Below are positions 11,424 through 20,375 of a DNA stretch of 64,000 nucleotides, one piece after another. The position numbers and the translations under genes are program-made. How positions within the stretch are numbered: the stretch's first letter is position 1; each line of letters starts with the position of its first letter. Where the stretch lies: the NCBI GenBank assembly GCA_900102115.1, contig FNAW01000004.1:372001-436000 (forward strand). The letters are read 5' to 3'. The notes below the pieces were generated by a model that saw only the letters and a program-made list of their open reading frames with translations, did no database searches and was not told the DNA's origin. The DNA comes from Blastococcus fimeti. Its GTDB lineage: Bacteria > Actinomycetota > Actinomycetes > Mycobacteriales > Geodermatophilaceae.

Positions 11424-14296
11424 CGGACGATCACCTCGTCGGGAGCGGCGTCGATCGGGTCGTTCTCGTCCACCTGCCGGTCCAGCTCGGCGCCCAGGCT
11501 GCGCAGGATGTCGAGCACCAGGCCGATCACCACCAGGTAGACGCCGATGTCGAAGAACAGCGAGGTCACCAGCTTCACGTCGCCCAGCACCGGCAGCGTC
11601 GTCTCCAGGATCGCCGTCTGCAGCACCTCGGCGCCGAGCATCAACCCGACGACGCCGGTGCCGCCGGAGAAGAGCAGCCCGATGCCCAGCAGCAGGCCGG
11701 GGTCGACGGGGGCGGCCTCGCCCAGCTCGTAGCGGCCGCCCGCGAGGTAGCGGAGGACCAGCGCGAGCCCGGCGACCAGGCCACCGGCGAAGCCGCCACC
11801 GGGCTCGTTGTGCCCGCTGAACAGCAGGTACACCGAGAAGACGACGACGGTGTGGAACAGGATCCGGGTGATGACCTCGAGCACCACCGACCGACGTTCG
11901 GGGGCCAGGGCGGCCGAGGCGGCCAGCCACTGCCCGCGGGGTGCGCGGCGGAGGTTGTCGGTGCGCCGGGCCAGCTGCACCGGGTCGATCCGCTCGACCC
12001 CGCCGGACCGCCGGCGCAGGAAGACCAGGCTCGCGACGCCGGTCGCCGCGACGACCAGCACGGAGATCTCGAGCAAGGTGTCCCAGGCCCGGATGTCGAC
12101 CAGGGTCACGTTGACGATGTTCTGCCCACCGCCGAAGCGGTAGGCCTCCTCCGGGTAGTCCACGGAGACCGGGGTGGCGGTCCGCGAGCTGAGCGCCACG
12201 GCCCCCACGCAACCCATGAGCAGCCCGACGGCGACGGCGATGACGCCACGCACGGCGCGCTCGCGGGGCCGGTGCCGGTCGGTGATGTCCTTGGGCAGCT
12301 TGCGCAGCACCAGGACGAAGACGACCAGGGTGAGCGTCTCGATGAGGAACTGGGTGAGGGCGAGGTCGGGGGCGCCCTGCAGCACGAAGAGCACGGCCAG
12401 GCCGTAGCCGGTGACGCCCACGACGAGCACGGCCGACAGCCGCTGCCGGATGCGGAGCGCGAGGACGGCGGCGATGAGCACGACGGCGCCGACCAGTGCC
12501 TGGACCGGGGTGTCCCAGGCGCGCCACTCCCCCGGCCAGGGTGCCCGGAAGATCAGCACGGAGCCCGGCAGCGCGAGGACGACGACCAGGATCGTGCCCA
12601 GGTAGGCGGGCAGCGAGCCGCGCTGCGTCGTCCCGGTGACCAGCACGGAGAGCCGGTCGAGGCCCTGCATGACGTTCCAGTAGCCCTCGTCGGCCGAGGC
12701 GCCCACGGCCGCCCGCCGCTGGAACCGGCTGATCGGTGCACGCAGGGCGAAGACGGCCCAGCCGCCGAGCAGGGTCACCGCGGAGAGCGCGAGCGCCGGC
12801 TGCAGGCCGTGCCAGATCGCCAGCTTCTCGGCCTCTGGAGCGATCAGCGGGAGGTCCTCGGCGTAGGCGGCGGCCAGCGGCTCGAGCAGCGGGCTGGCCG
12901 GGCCGAGGACGAGGCTCGCCAGCGCCAGCAGCGCCGGGGCGGCGAGGAAGAGCGGGCTCGGGGGGTGCACGAGCTCGGTGTCGGCGCAGCCGGGCTTGCG
13001 GGCGAACGCGCCCCACAGGAAGCGGAACGTGTAGGCGGCGGTGATCACCGAGCCGAGCACCAGGCCCGCCAGCTCGAGCAGGGCAGCGGTGCGGTCGGGC
13101 AGCCCGCCGTCCAGCAGCGCGGTGAACGCCGCCTCCTTGCCCACGAACCCGAGCAGCGGCGGCACACCGGCCATCGAGGCGCCGGCGAGGCCCGCGACGA
13201 CGGCCAGCACCGGCAGCCGGCGGCCGAGGCCGGACAGGACCCGCAGGTCGCGGGTGCCGGTGGCGTGGTCGATCACGCCGACGCCGAGGAACAGGGTGGA
13301 CTTGAAGAGGGCGTGCGCGACGACCATCGCCAGCCCGGCGGCGGCCATCTCCCGGCTGCCGGCGCCCACCAGCACCATGAGGAAGCCCAGCTGGCTGACG
13401 GTGCCGAAGGCCAGCAGCAGCTTCAGGTCGTTCTGCCGGATCGCCCGGTAGCCGCCGACGAGCATGGTCGCCAGGCCCAGCCCGAGCACGATCGGCCGCC
13501 ACCCGGGCACGTCGGCGAAACCGGGGGCCAGCCGGGCGACCAGGTAGATGCCGGCCTTCACCATCGCCGCCGCGTGCAGGTAGGCGCTGACCGGCGTCGG
13601 CGCCTCCATGGCCGCCGGCAGCCAGAAGTGGAACGGGATCATCGCGGACTTGGTGATCGCCCCGACCAGCACCAGCACCGTGCCGGCGATCAGGAACGGC
13701 CCGTCGCCGGGGTTCGCGACCACCTCCGACAGCAGGTAGCTGCCGCTGGTCTCGCCGATCATGATCAGCCCGACGAGCATCGCCAGGCCGCCGGCGGTGG
13801 TCAGCACCAGCGCCTGGCTGGCCGCCCGCCGGGCCGCCAGGCGGGCACCGGAGCCGCCGATCAGCAGGTAGGAAAAGACGGTGGTGAGCTCCCAGAACAC
13901 GTACAGCAGGAGCAGGTCGTCGGCGAGGACCAGCCCCAGCATGGAGCCCGCGAAGGCGGTGAGGGTGCCGGCGAAGCGGCCCATCCCCTCGTCGTCGGGC
14001 TCGAAGTACCGCGCGCAGTAGAGCAGGACGAGGGCGCCGACCCCGGTGACGAGGGCGGCCAGCGTCAGGGAGAGCGCGTCCAGGCGCAGCGCGATCTCGA
14101 GGTCCAGCGCCGGCACCCACGGCGTCGTCTCCCGGACCTCGCCGCCGTCGGTGACCGTGCCGAGCTGCGCCATGGTCCAGGCGAAGCCCGCCGCCGGGAC
14201 GAGCGCGAGGGCGAGGAACGCCTGCCGGCCCCACCAGCGCACGAGCAACGGCGCAACCGTCGCGGCGACCAGGTGGAGGAGCAGCAGTGCGAGCAC
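11420..14296 (-). CDS. mrpA: Mrp-type Na+(K+)/H+ antiporter subunit A fused to subunit B
   Basis: Large NuoL-like subunit (EATTVFSYLLIGG-type helix region, KSAMIPFHFWLPAAMEAPTP lysine helix, ALFKSTLFLGVG). A MrpB-like domain follows in the last about 160 residues (ITRILFHTVVVFSVYLLFSG, then GHNEPGGGFAGGL). So A and B are one polypeptide, as in other actinobacteria, and no separate mrpB exists. I prefer the GTG at 14296, preceded by CGGAGACCC; a GTG at 14332 would add 12 residues but lacks a ribosome site. It is the first antiporter gene, 84 bases after the response regulator on the same strand. Confidence 0.94.
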   Translation of the reverse strand: MLALLLLHLVAATVAPLLVRWWGRQAFLALALVPAAGFAWTMAQLGTVTDGGEVRETTPWVPALDLEIALRLDALSLTLAALVTGVGALVLLYCARYFEPDDEGMGRFAGTLTAFAGSMLGLVLADDLLLLYVFWELTTVFSYLLIGGSGARLAARRAASQALVLTTAGGLAMLVGLIMIGETSGSYLLSEVVANPGDGPFLIAGTVLVLVGAITKSAMIPFHFWLPAAMEAPTPVSAYLHAAAMVKAGIYLVARLAPGFADVPGWRPIVLGLGLATMLVGGYRAIRQNDLKLLLAFGTVSQLGFLMVLVGAGSREMAAAGLAMVVAHALFKSTLFLGVGVIDHATGTRDLRVLSGLGRRLPVLAVVAGLAGASMAGVPPLLGFVGKEAAFTALLDGGLPDRTAALLELAGLVLGSVITAAYTFRFLWGAFARKPGCADTELVHPPSPLFLAAPALLALASLVLGPASPLLEPLAAAYAEDLPLIAPEAEKLAIWHGLQPALALSAVTLLGGWAVFALRAPISRFQRRAAVGASADEGYWNVMQGLDRLSVLVTGTTQRGSLPAYLGTILVVVLALPGSVLIFRAPWPGEWRAWDTPVQALVGAVVLIAAVLALRIRQRLSAVLVVGVTGYGLAVLFVLQGAPDLALTQFLIETLTLVVFVLVLRKLPKDITDRHRPRERAVRGVIAVAVGLLMGCVGAVALSSRTATPVSVDYPEEAYRFGGGQNIVNVTLVDIRAWDTLLEISVLVVAATGVASLVFLRRRSGGVERIDPVQLARRTDNLRRAPRGQWLAASAALAPERRSVVLEVITRILFHTVVVFSVYLLFSGHNEPGGGFAGGLVAGLALVLRYLAGGRYELGEAAPVDPGLLLGIGLLFSGGTGVVGLMLGAEVLQTAILETTLPVLGDVKLVTSLFFDIGVYLVVIGLVLDILRSLGAELDRQVDENDPIDAAPDEVIVR

Positions 14297-14380
14297 GGGT
14301 CTCCGGGAGTCTCGAGGGGCTCGGGGGACCACAGACGTCGGGGGGACACCGGCGGTGCCTCCCAGGTTACCCGGCAGGGC

Positions 14381-15043
14381 TCAGCGACCGCCGGGTGTGA
14401 CCAGCCCGCTCTCGTAGGCGAACGCCACCGCCTGCACCCGGTCGCGCAGGCCGAGCTTGAGCAGGATCCGGCTCACGTGGGTCTTCACCGTCGCCTCGCC
14501 CAGGTACAGCCGGGCGGCGATCTCGGCGTTGGAGTGCCCGGCGGCCACCAGCGCCAGGACGTCGGTCTCCCGGTCGGTCAGCCCGGCGAGCGCGGCGGCC
14601 CGGGCCGGATCGGGCGCCGGGGCCGCGGCGTAGCGCTCGATGACGCGCAGGGTGACCGCGGGGTCGAGCAGCCCCTGCCCCGCAGCCACGGTCCGGACGG
14701 CGCCGACCAGGTCCTCGGGCGGCGCCACCTTGAGCAGGAAGCCGCTCACCCCCGCACGGAGGGCGGCGGCCACGTACTCGTCCTCGTCGAAGGTGGTCAG
14801 GACGACGACGCGGGTGGGCAGGTCGGCGGCGAGGATCTGCCGGGCGGCCTCGAGCCCGTCCGTACCGGGCATGCGCACGTCCAGCAGGACGACGTCGGGC
14901 CGCAGCTCGGTGACCACGCGGACGCCGGTCGCGCCGTCGGCGGCCTCCCCCACGACCTCGATGTCGCCCTCCGCGGCGAGCACCATGCGCAGGCCGGTGC
15001 GGACCATCGCCTGGTCGTCCACGAGGACGACGCGGATGGTCAT
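14381..15043 (-). CDS. NarL/LuxR-family response regulator
   Basis: The receiver domain has D9/D10, the phosphoacceptor D55 in LLDVRMPG, T83/T84 and K105 (GFLLKVAPPED). A LuxR-type helix-turn-helix occupies about residues 152-210 (LTDRETDVLALVAAGHSNAE). The 220-residue length is typical. Its ATG overlaps the stop of the histidine kinase gene, so the two form a pair. It probably controls the divergent membrane protein gene and perhaps the Mrp operon, which lies just downstream on the same strand (inference). Confidence 0.93.
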   Translation of the reverse strand: MTIRVVLVDDQAMVRTGLRMVLAAEGDIEVVGEAADGATGVRVVTELRPDVVLLDVRMPGTDGLEAARQILAADLPTRVVVLTTFDEDEYVAAALRAGVSGFLLKVAPPEDLVGAVRTVAAGQGLLDPAVTLRVIERYAAAPAPDPARAAALAGLTDRETDVLALVAAGHSNAEIAARLYLGEATVKTHVSRILLKLGLRDRVQAVAFAYESGLVTPGGR

Positions 15044-16215
15044 GCGCTCACCGTCGCGGGCACCGGGAAGGTCGCCCGGACGCGGTAACCGCCACCCCGG
15101 ACCGGCCCCACCTCGAGACCGCCGCCGGCGACGGCCACCCGCTCGCGCATGTGCAGCTGGCCGTGCCCACCCCTCGAGCTGCCGCCGGGAGCTGTCGCCG
15201 GGACCCGCGGCCGGCCGTCGTCGCGCACGGAGACGACCACCTGACCGCGTCCCCACTGGACCTCGACGCGGGTGGCCGCGGCCCCGGCATGCCGCACCAC
15301 GTTGGAGAGCGCCTCCTGGACCACCCGCACGGCGCTCACGTCGACCAGCGAGGGCAGCTCGACCGGTTCGCCGCTGACGACCAGCTCGATCGGCATGCCC
15401 CCGGCGCGCAGGTCGTCGAGCACGGCGTCGAGCCGGGACAGCGAGGGCTGCGGCGCCGGGTCGGCTCCGGCTCCCGCGCCGCCCTCGTCGCGCAGGATGC
15501 CGACCACCCGGCGCATCTCGTCGACCGCCTCCCGGCCCAGCCGCTCCAGGCCGAGCAGCACCTCCTGGGCCTGCGGCTGGTCGGGGAGCAGTCGTCGCAG
15601 GCCACCCATCTGCAGCACCATGACGCTCACCGAGTGGGCGACCGAGTCGTGCACCTCGCGGGCGATCCGCGAGCGCTCCGCGACGACGGCGGCGGCCGCG
15701 ACCGCCTCCTGCTGGGCCGCCAGGCGGGCGGCGAGCACCTGCAGCTCGGCCGCCCGTCGGCGGGACTGCGCCACCAGCGCGCCGACCGCGGCGGCCGCGC
15801 CGAGGACCAGGACGTAGAAGATCGACTCCCAGGGGTTCGGCGCGAGGATCGAGCCGAGCACGGTGGCCGCGACGACGGCCGCCGCCGCGGCGCCCGTGGC
15901 GCGGCGCCGCGGGAGGACCGCGACGGCGTGCCCGACGAGCAGCCCCATGCCGACGAACTGGGCGCCACCGGGTCCGGGCGCACCGCCGAGCAGGTTCACC
16001 AGGACGCTGCTCGCGCCGAGGACGGCGGTCGCGGCCGGCCACCGCGGGCAGACGGCGAGCAGCGCGGCCACCAGCAGCCCGGGTGCGGCCAGCGCCAGGC
16101 TGTTCTCCAGGCCCTCGATCAGCCATTCCGCCAGCGACAGCGCGCCCAGCAGGGCGCCGACGCCCGGCCAGGACAGCCGGCGGGCGGAGTCGGACCAGCG
16201 GGGCACGACCAGCAC
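15040..16215 (-). CDS. Sensor histidine kinase (NarL-partner, HisKA_3 type)
   Basis: The N-terminal half carries about five hydrophobic segments (residues 18-150) with hardly any extracellular loops, so it may sense a membrane signal. The H-box is REVHDSVAHSVSVMV with H189 as phosphoacceptor. The C-terminal HATPase domain has DDG and a Gly-rich GGHGQLHMRERV lid. It is the cognate kinase of the overlapping response regulator gene. The signal cannot be read from sequence. Confidence 0.92.
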   Translation of the reverse strand: MLVVPRWSDSARRLSWPGVGALLGALSLAEWLIEGLENSLALAAPGLLVAALLAVCPRWPAATAVLGASSVLVNLLGGAPGPGGAQFVGMGLLVGHAVAVLPRRRATGAAAAAVVAATVLGSILAPNPWESIFYVLVLGAAAAVGALVAQSRRRAAELQVLAARLAAQQEAVAAAAVVAERSRIAREVHDSVAHSVSVMVLQMGGLRRLLPDQPQAQEVLLGLERLGREAVDEMRRVVGILRDEGGAGAGADPAPQPSLSRLDAVLDDLRAGGMPIELVVSGEPVELPSLVDVSAVRVVQEALSNVVRHAGAAATRVEVQWGRGQVVVSVRDDGRPRVPATAPGGSSRGGHGQLHMRERVAVAGGGLEVGPVRGGGYRVRATFPVPATVSA

Positions 16216-16338
16216 GCTATTGGCCGTGCGGACCCGCGCACATCCCTCTCGCGGCCGAACCGGCGGCCGATCCGTTCCCCCGCGCGGCGGACCCAGGTCG
16301 GTGCGTTCCGGCGGACGCCCGGCACCCCCCGCCGTCCC

Positions 16339-16344
16339 TAGCTT
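16339..16344 (+). promoter_or_regulatory. Possible -10 element of a near-leaderless promoter
   Basis: TAGCTT lies 8 bases before the ATG at 16353, fitting a leaderless or very short 5' UTR. The 137-base gap between the histidine kinase and this gene must hold both promoters. No clear -35 box is visible. Confidence 0.35.
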
Positions 16345-16352
16345 TCTCGGCC

Positions 16353-17054
16353 ATGACGACCGACCTGATGACCCCGTCCCCCTCGACCATCGCCGAGCGC
16401 CCGGCGCGCTCGGCCGGATCCCGCCTGCTGCCGATCGCCGGCGCGGCGCTGATCGGCGGCTCGCTGCTCTACGTCGCGGGCATGGCCGCCTCGCCGCCGG
16501 CCGACTCGATGTCCGACGCCGACTACATCGCCTCGCTCGCCCGCGACGAGGGCCGCACCACGCTGTCGGCCATGCTGCTGCACTACGGGAACATGGCCCT
16601 CGCCCTGGCCTGGCTGGCCGCGCCTGCCCTCGTCCGCGGCCGCCGCGGCGGCGCCACGACGATCGTGGGCGCCCTGCTCTCGGCGATCGGTCTGGTGACC
16701 GTCACCGGCATGGTGATGTACGACTACTGGACCGGCGCCATCGGGAGCGAGCTCGACCAGGCGGCCGCCGTGGCGCTGTTCCAGACCGTGAACGGCTCCG
16801 TGGGGGTCGCCGTCGCCGGCGCGCTCACGCTGCTGGGGCTCCTCGGCCCGGTCATCGGCTACTCGGGGCTGGCGCGGGCGGGCGTGATCAGCTGGTGGCT
16901 GGTCGTGCCGTGCGTCGCCGCCCTGGTCGTCTCCATGGCGACGCCCTTCAGCCCGGTGCTGTTCGGCGCGTACGCCCTCGTCGGCGCGGTCCCGGCGTTC
17001 GCGGTCGGGCTGCGGATGATCCAGCGCTCCCGGGCCGAGGCCGCCACCGCCTGA
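16353..17054 (+). CDS. Six-helix membrane protein of unknown function (DUF4386-like)
   Basis: 233 residues with about six hydrophobic segments and a short polar N-terminus. The sequence SDADYIASLARDEGR between the first two helices and the overall topology resemble small DUF4386-like actinobacterial membrane proteins; I do not recognise a function. It is divergent from the two-component system, a common place for a target gene of such systems. The start is set by the ATG just after the likely -10 box; there is no obvious ribosome site. Confidence 0.75.
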   Translation: MTTDLMTPSPSTIAERPARSAGSRLLPIAGAALIGGSLLYVAGMAASPPADSMSDADYIASLARDEGRTTLSAMLLHYGNMALALAWLAAPALVRGRRGGATTIVGALLSAIGLVTVTGMVMYDYWTGAIGSELDQAAAVALFQTVNGSVGVAVAGALTLLGLLGPVIGYSGLARAGVISWWLVVPCVAALVVSMATPFSPVLFGAYALVGAVPAFAVGLRMIQRSRAEAATA

Positions 17055-17076
17055 CCCCGCCACCACTGTTCCCCGG

Positions 17077-17119
17077 ACAGTCGGCCTCTGCCCACACCTG
17101 GTGGGCAGAGGCCGACTGT
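17077..17119. repeat. Palindromic element, CGGCCTCTGCCC family
   Basis: Perfect 19-base arms at 17077-17095 and 17101-17119 around a 5-base loop (ACCTG). It lies in the 93-base gap between the membrane protein gene and the convergent ABC-F gene, where it would also act as a terminator. Confidence 0.85.
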
Positions 17120-17147
17120 GCGTGGGAGCACCCGCCGGGGAGGCCCG

Positions 17148-18968
17148 TCACCCGTCGGCGAGCTCGGAGGCGGCCAGCCAGGCCTCCTCGACCTCGGTCT
17201 TCTCCGCCTGCAGCTCCTGCAGCTTTGCGTTCAGCTCGGCGGCCTTCGCGTAGTCGGTCGCGGCGGCGGCCAGCTGTTCGTGCAGCTTCTTCTCGTCGGC
17301 GTCCAGCTTGAGCATCCGCCGCTCGAGCCGGCCGACCTCCTTCTTCGCCGCCCGGGCGTCGGCGGCGGAGACCGCCGGACCGGCGGTGGACGGCGACCCG
17401 ACCGGGCGGGCAGCCCCGCCACCGGCCGCCGTCGTCAGCGGTGCACCACCGGCGGCGCGGCGGCGCAGGTACTCGTCCACGCCGCCGGGCAGCTCGGCCA
17501 GCGAGCCGTCGCCCAGCAGGGCGACCACCTTGTCGCAGACCCGGTCCACGAAGTACCGGTCGTGGCTGACCACCAGCACCGTGCCGGGGAAGCTGTCGAG
17601 CAGGTCCTCCAGCGAGGTGAGGGTGTCGATGTCGAGGTCGTTCGTCGGCTCGTCGAGCACCAGCACGTTCGGCTCGGCCATGAGCAACCGCAGCAGCTGC
17701 AGCCGGCGCCGCTCGCCGCCCGAGAGGTCACCGACCGGCGTCCACTGCCGGTTGGCCGCGAAACCGAACCGCTCGGCCAGCGTGGAGGCGGAGATCTCCT
17801 GGTTGCCGATCCGCGCGATCCGGGCGACGTCCTGGACGGCCTCCAGCACCCGGGCCCTCGGCGGCAGCTCGGTGACGTGCTGCGAGAGGTAGGCCGGGGC
17901 CACGGTCTGGCCGACGACGATCGTGCCGGCGTCCGGCTCGTTCTCGCCCACGAGCAGCTTGAGCAGCGAGGTCTTGCCCGCGCCGTTGACGCCGACGATG
18001 CCGATCCGGTCGCCGGGGCCGACGTTCCAGGTCAGGTCGCGGAACAGCGTCCGCGGACCGTCGTCGGTGGGGACGGCGTAGTCGACGTGCTCCAGGTCGT
18101 AGACCGTCTTGCCCAGGCGCCGGGCGGCGAAGCCCTTGAGCGCCATGGTGTCGCGCGCCGGCGGCTCGTCGGCGATCAGCGCCTGCGCGGCCTCGATGCG
18201 GAACTTCGGCTTGCTGGTCCGGGCCGGCGGGCCGCGGCGCAGCCAGGCCAGCTCCTTGCGCACCAGGTTCTGCCGGCGCTCCTCGGTGACCGAGGAGATC
18301 CGCGCCCGCTCGGCGCGGGCCAGCGTGTAGGCCGAGTAGCCGCCGTCGTAGGCGTGCACGGACCCGTCGGCGACCTCCCACGTCGTGGTGCAGACCTCGT
18401 CGAGGAACCACCGGTCGTGGGTGACGACGACCAGTCCGCCGGCGCGCTGGTTGACGTACTCGGCCAGCCAGGCGACGCCCTCGACGTCGAGGTGGTTGGT
18501 CGGCTCGTCGAGCACCAGCAGGTCCAGCGGCCGGATCAGCTGCGCGGCCAGTGCCACCCGGCGACGCTCGCCACCGGACATCGGGGCCACCGGCGCGTCC
18601 AGGCCCATCCGGTCGAGCTCCAGCCCGGCCAGCACGCTGCGGACGGCGGGGTCGGCGGCCCACTCGTGCTCGTTGGCGAACATGCTCGTCGGCAGCACGA
18701 CGTCGCGGACCGTCGTCCCCACGGGGAGGGTGCCCAGCTGGTCGAGGACGCCCATGGCGAGGTCGCCGCGGCGGGTGACCCGCCCGGAGTCCGGTTCGTC
18801 GGTGCCGGTCAGCAGCGACAGCAGCGTCGACTTGCCGCCGCCGTTGCGGCCCACGACGCCGATCCGCTCGCCCGCGGCGACGCCCAGGGACACGTCGTCG
18901 AGGATCACGGTGGTGCCGTGCGCCTTGTGCACCCGCTCGAGGTTGACCAGGTTCAGGGGTGCGCTCAT
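17148..18968 (-). CDS. ABC-F family ATPase (Uup-like)
   Basis: Two ABC domains on one chain without membrane segments. Walker A motifs are GRNGGGKS and GVNGAGKT; signatures are SGGERRRV and SGGERRRLQ; Walker B motifs are LLVLDEPTNHLD and VLVLDEPTNDLD. A linker with Arg/Lys-rich helices joins them, and the last about 80 residues form a charged coiled coil as in Uup. ABC-F proteins act on ribosomes (translation rescue, antibiotic protection) or, for Uup, affect DNA repair. Which role applies here is not clear. It is divergent from the LASTG protein gene. Confidence 0.92.
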   Translation of the reverse strand: MSAPLNLVNLERVHKAHGTTVILDDVSLGVAAGERIGVVGRNGGGKSTLLSLLTGTDEPDSGRVTRRGDLAMGVLDQLGTLPVGTTVRDVVLPTSMFANEHEWAADPAVRSVLAGLELDRMGLDAPVAPMSGGERRRVALAAQLIRPLDLLVLDEPTNHLDVEGVAWLAEYVNQRAGGLVVVTHDRWFLDEVCTTTWEVADGSVHAYDGGYSAYTLARAERARISSVTEERRQNLVRKELAWLRRGPPARTSKPKFRIEAAQALIADEPPARDTMALKGFAARRLGKTVYDLEHVDYAVPTDDGPRTLFRDLTWNVGPGDRIGIVGVNGAGKTSLLKLLVGENEPDAGTIVVGQTVAPAYLSQHVTELPPRARVLEAVQDVARIARIGNQEISASTLAERFGFAANRQWTPVGDLSGGERRRLQLLRLLMAEPNVLVLDEPTNDLDIDTLTSLEDLLDSFPGTVLVVSHDRYFVDRVCDKVVALLGDGSLAELPGGVDEYLRRRAAGGAPLTTAAGGGAARPVGSPSTAGPAVSAADARAAKKEVGRLERRMLKLDADEKKLHEQLAAAATDYAKAAELNAKLQELQAEKTEVEEAWLAASELADG

Positions 18969-19083
18969 CGGACCCAGTATCTCCCGCCTCGTGCGGCGCG
19001 TGGACCCCGCCCGCCACTCCGGGCGACAGACGTTCTCGTTTCGCGGGGCGGCGCGCTGTCCCGGAATCGGTAACGGCGTCCGC

Positions 19084-19126
19084 CAGACCGCAAGGTCTGC
19101 GTCGGATCCGCTGCCAGGTAGCGGAT
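19084..19126 (+). other. Two small hairpins in the 5' region of the LASTG protein gene
   Basis: CAGACC-GCAA-GGTCTG (19084-19099) is a 6-bp stem with a GNRA-type tetraloop. ATCCGCT and AGCGGAT (about 19105-19126) form a second 7-bp stem. Both precede the AAGGAG ribosome site. They may shape a structured 5' UTR; no known riboswitch consensus was recognised. Confidence 0.4.
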
Positions 19127-19148
19127 AACGACAAGGAGTGACGACGTC

Positions 19149-20375
19149 ATGCGCGCTATCTCGGTGGACTTCCGCCCGCCATCAGCCGTTCGCACCACAG
19201 CTGTAGCCATGGGCCTGCTCGCCGCTGCCGGGATCGCCGCGCCGGCGGCGATGGCGGCCGAGGACGACTCCCCGGACGAGGCGACGACGACCGTTCCTGA
19301 GGCCGACACGGTCCGCAGCGAGGTGCTGACCCCCACGCCGGCGCCCTCGACGATCGACGAGGAGACCGACGGACCGAACTTCGGACTGGGCAAGATCGGA
19401 GCGGAGGCCACCGTCGCGCCCGACGTCGTCTTCGCCGAGGACAGCTCGTTCCCCGCCGGCGCCGTGCTCGAGCGCACCGGTGCGACGATGCGGCTGACCT
19501 ACCTGCAGTGGGAGGGCAACGACACCTCCGACGTGGACCTGTTCCCGGACGGGCCTCCCGAGCTCACGTGCACCTGGGACGAGCTGGACGACGACGACAA
19601 CGGCAACCTGTGCGACTTCACCGGTGACGCCGCCTACATCACCTCCGCCGGCGAGGCGCGACTCGCCCCCTTCACGGCCTTCACCATCGAGCTGACCGGG
19701 GCCCCGAACTCCGGCCAGGTGCTCCTGCCCGCGGCGCCCGACCGGGTGCTCCAGGGCTCCTGGCTCTTCGGCCCGAACCCCCTCCCCATGGTCTTCGAGG
19801 CGCCGGGTGCGTACCGCCCGATCGGCGTCACCCTCACCGGCGCCGGCGGCGCGGCCGTGGCCGGCGCGACGTTCGAGCTGTGCACCCAGCCGGGTGGCGC
19901 CTGCGCCCCCGGCCCGGCCACGTCGTCGGCCGCGGACGGCAGGCAGATCGCCGCGGCGTCCGCGCCGGTCGTCAGCTCCGTCTCGAGCCCGAGCGGGCTG
20001 CTGGTCTTCCCCGGCCTGTACCTCCCCGGCGACTACCAGATCCGGCAGACCGCCTCGGCCGACGGCCGGCCGTTCTCCACGGCGCCCATCATGCTGCGGC
20101 TGCTGGCCGCCGGCAGCGTCGCGGACACCTCGGCCCCGGTCCTCCTGCCCGTCTCGATCGGCGCCACCGCGTCCGCCCCCGCGTCGGCGACCCCCTCCGC
20201 CGCACCCGTGAGCGCGCCCGCCGCCGAGCCGGTCGCCGCGCCGGCCACGTCGGGCAGCACCGCCCGGCTGGCGTCGACCGGAGCCGAGCCGCTGCCGGTC
20301 CTCGCGCTCGGTGCGGGCCTGGTGCTCGTCGGTGGCGCCGTGACCGTCGCGGCCGCCCGGCGGCGCACCCGGTGA
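19149..20375 (+). CDS. Secreted cell-wall-anchored protein with LASTG sortase signal
   Basis: 408 residues. A signal peptide (about 1-37, hydrophobic AVAMGLLAAAGIAAPAAMAA) is followed by an acidic region and a middle part (about 220-325) resembling a prealbumin/SpaA-like repeat (PIGVTLTGAGGAAVAGATFEL, LVFPGLYLPGDYQIRQT). The C-terminus has LASTG (374-378), a hydrophobic helix and ARRRTR. This matches the LAXTG signal of class E sortases in actinobacteria. AAGGAG lies 10 bases before the ATG. Its stop overlaps the next GTG by 4 bases. The role is unknown but surely at the cell surface. Confidence 0.82.
   Translation: MRAISVDFRPPSAVRTTAVAMGLLAAAGIAAPAAMAAEDDSPDEATTTVPEADTVRSEVLTPTPAPSTIDEETDGPNFGLGKIGAEATVAPDVVFAEDSSFPAGAVLERTGATMRLTYLQWEGNDTSDVDLFPDGPPELTCTWDELDDDDNGNLCDFTGDAAYITSAGEARLAPFTAFTIELTGAPNSGQVLLPAAPDRVLQGSWLFGPNPLPMVFEAPGAYRPIGVTLTGAGGAAVAGATFELCTQPGGACAPGPATSSAADGRQIAAASAPVVSSVSSPSGLLVFPGLYLPGDYQIRQTASADGRPFSTAPIMLRLLAAGSVADTSAPVLLPVSIGATASAPASATPSAAPVSAPAAEPVAAPATSGSTARLASTGAEPLPVLALGAGLVLVGGAVTVAAARRRTR

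Noticed and set aside
11810..15088. Long plus-strand open frame opposite mrpA and the response regulator
   Set aside because: The minus-strand proteins have full conserved motifs; this frame has none.
18969..19148. Cyclic di-AMP (ydaO-type) riboswitch before the surface protein gene
   Set aside because: Such riboswitches precede wall genes in actinobacteria, but the conserved GGGGGACCC core is missing.
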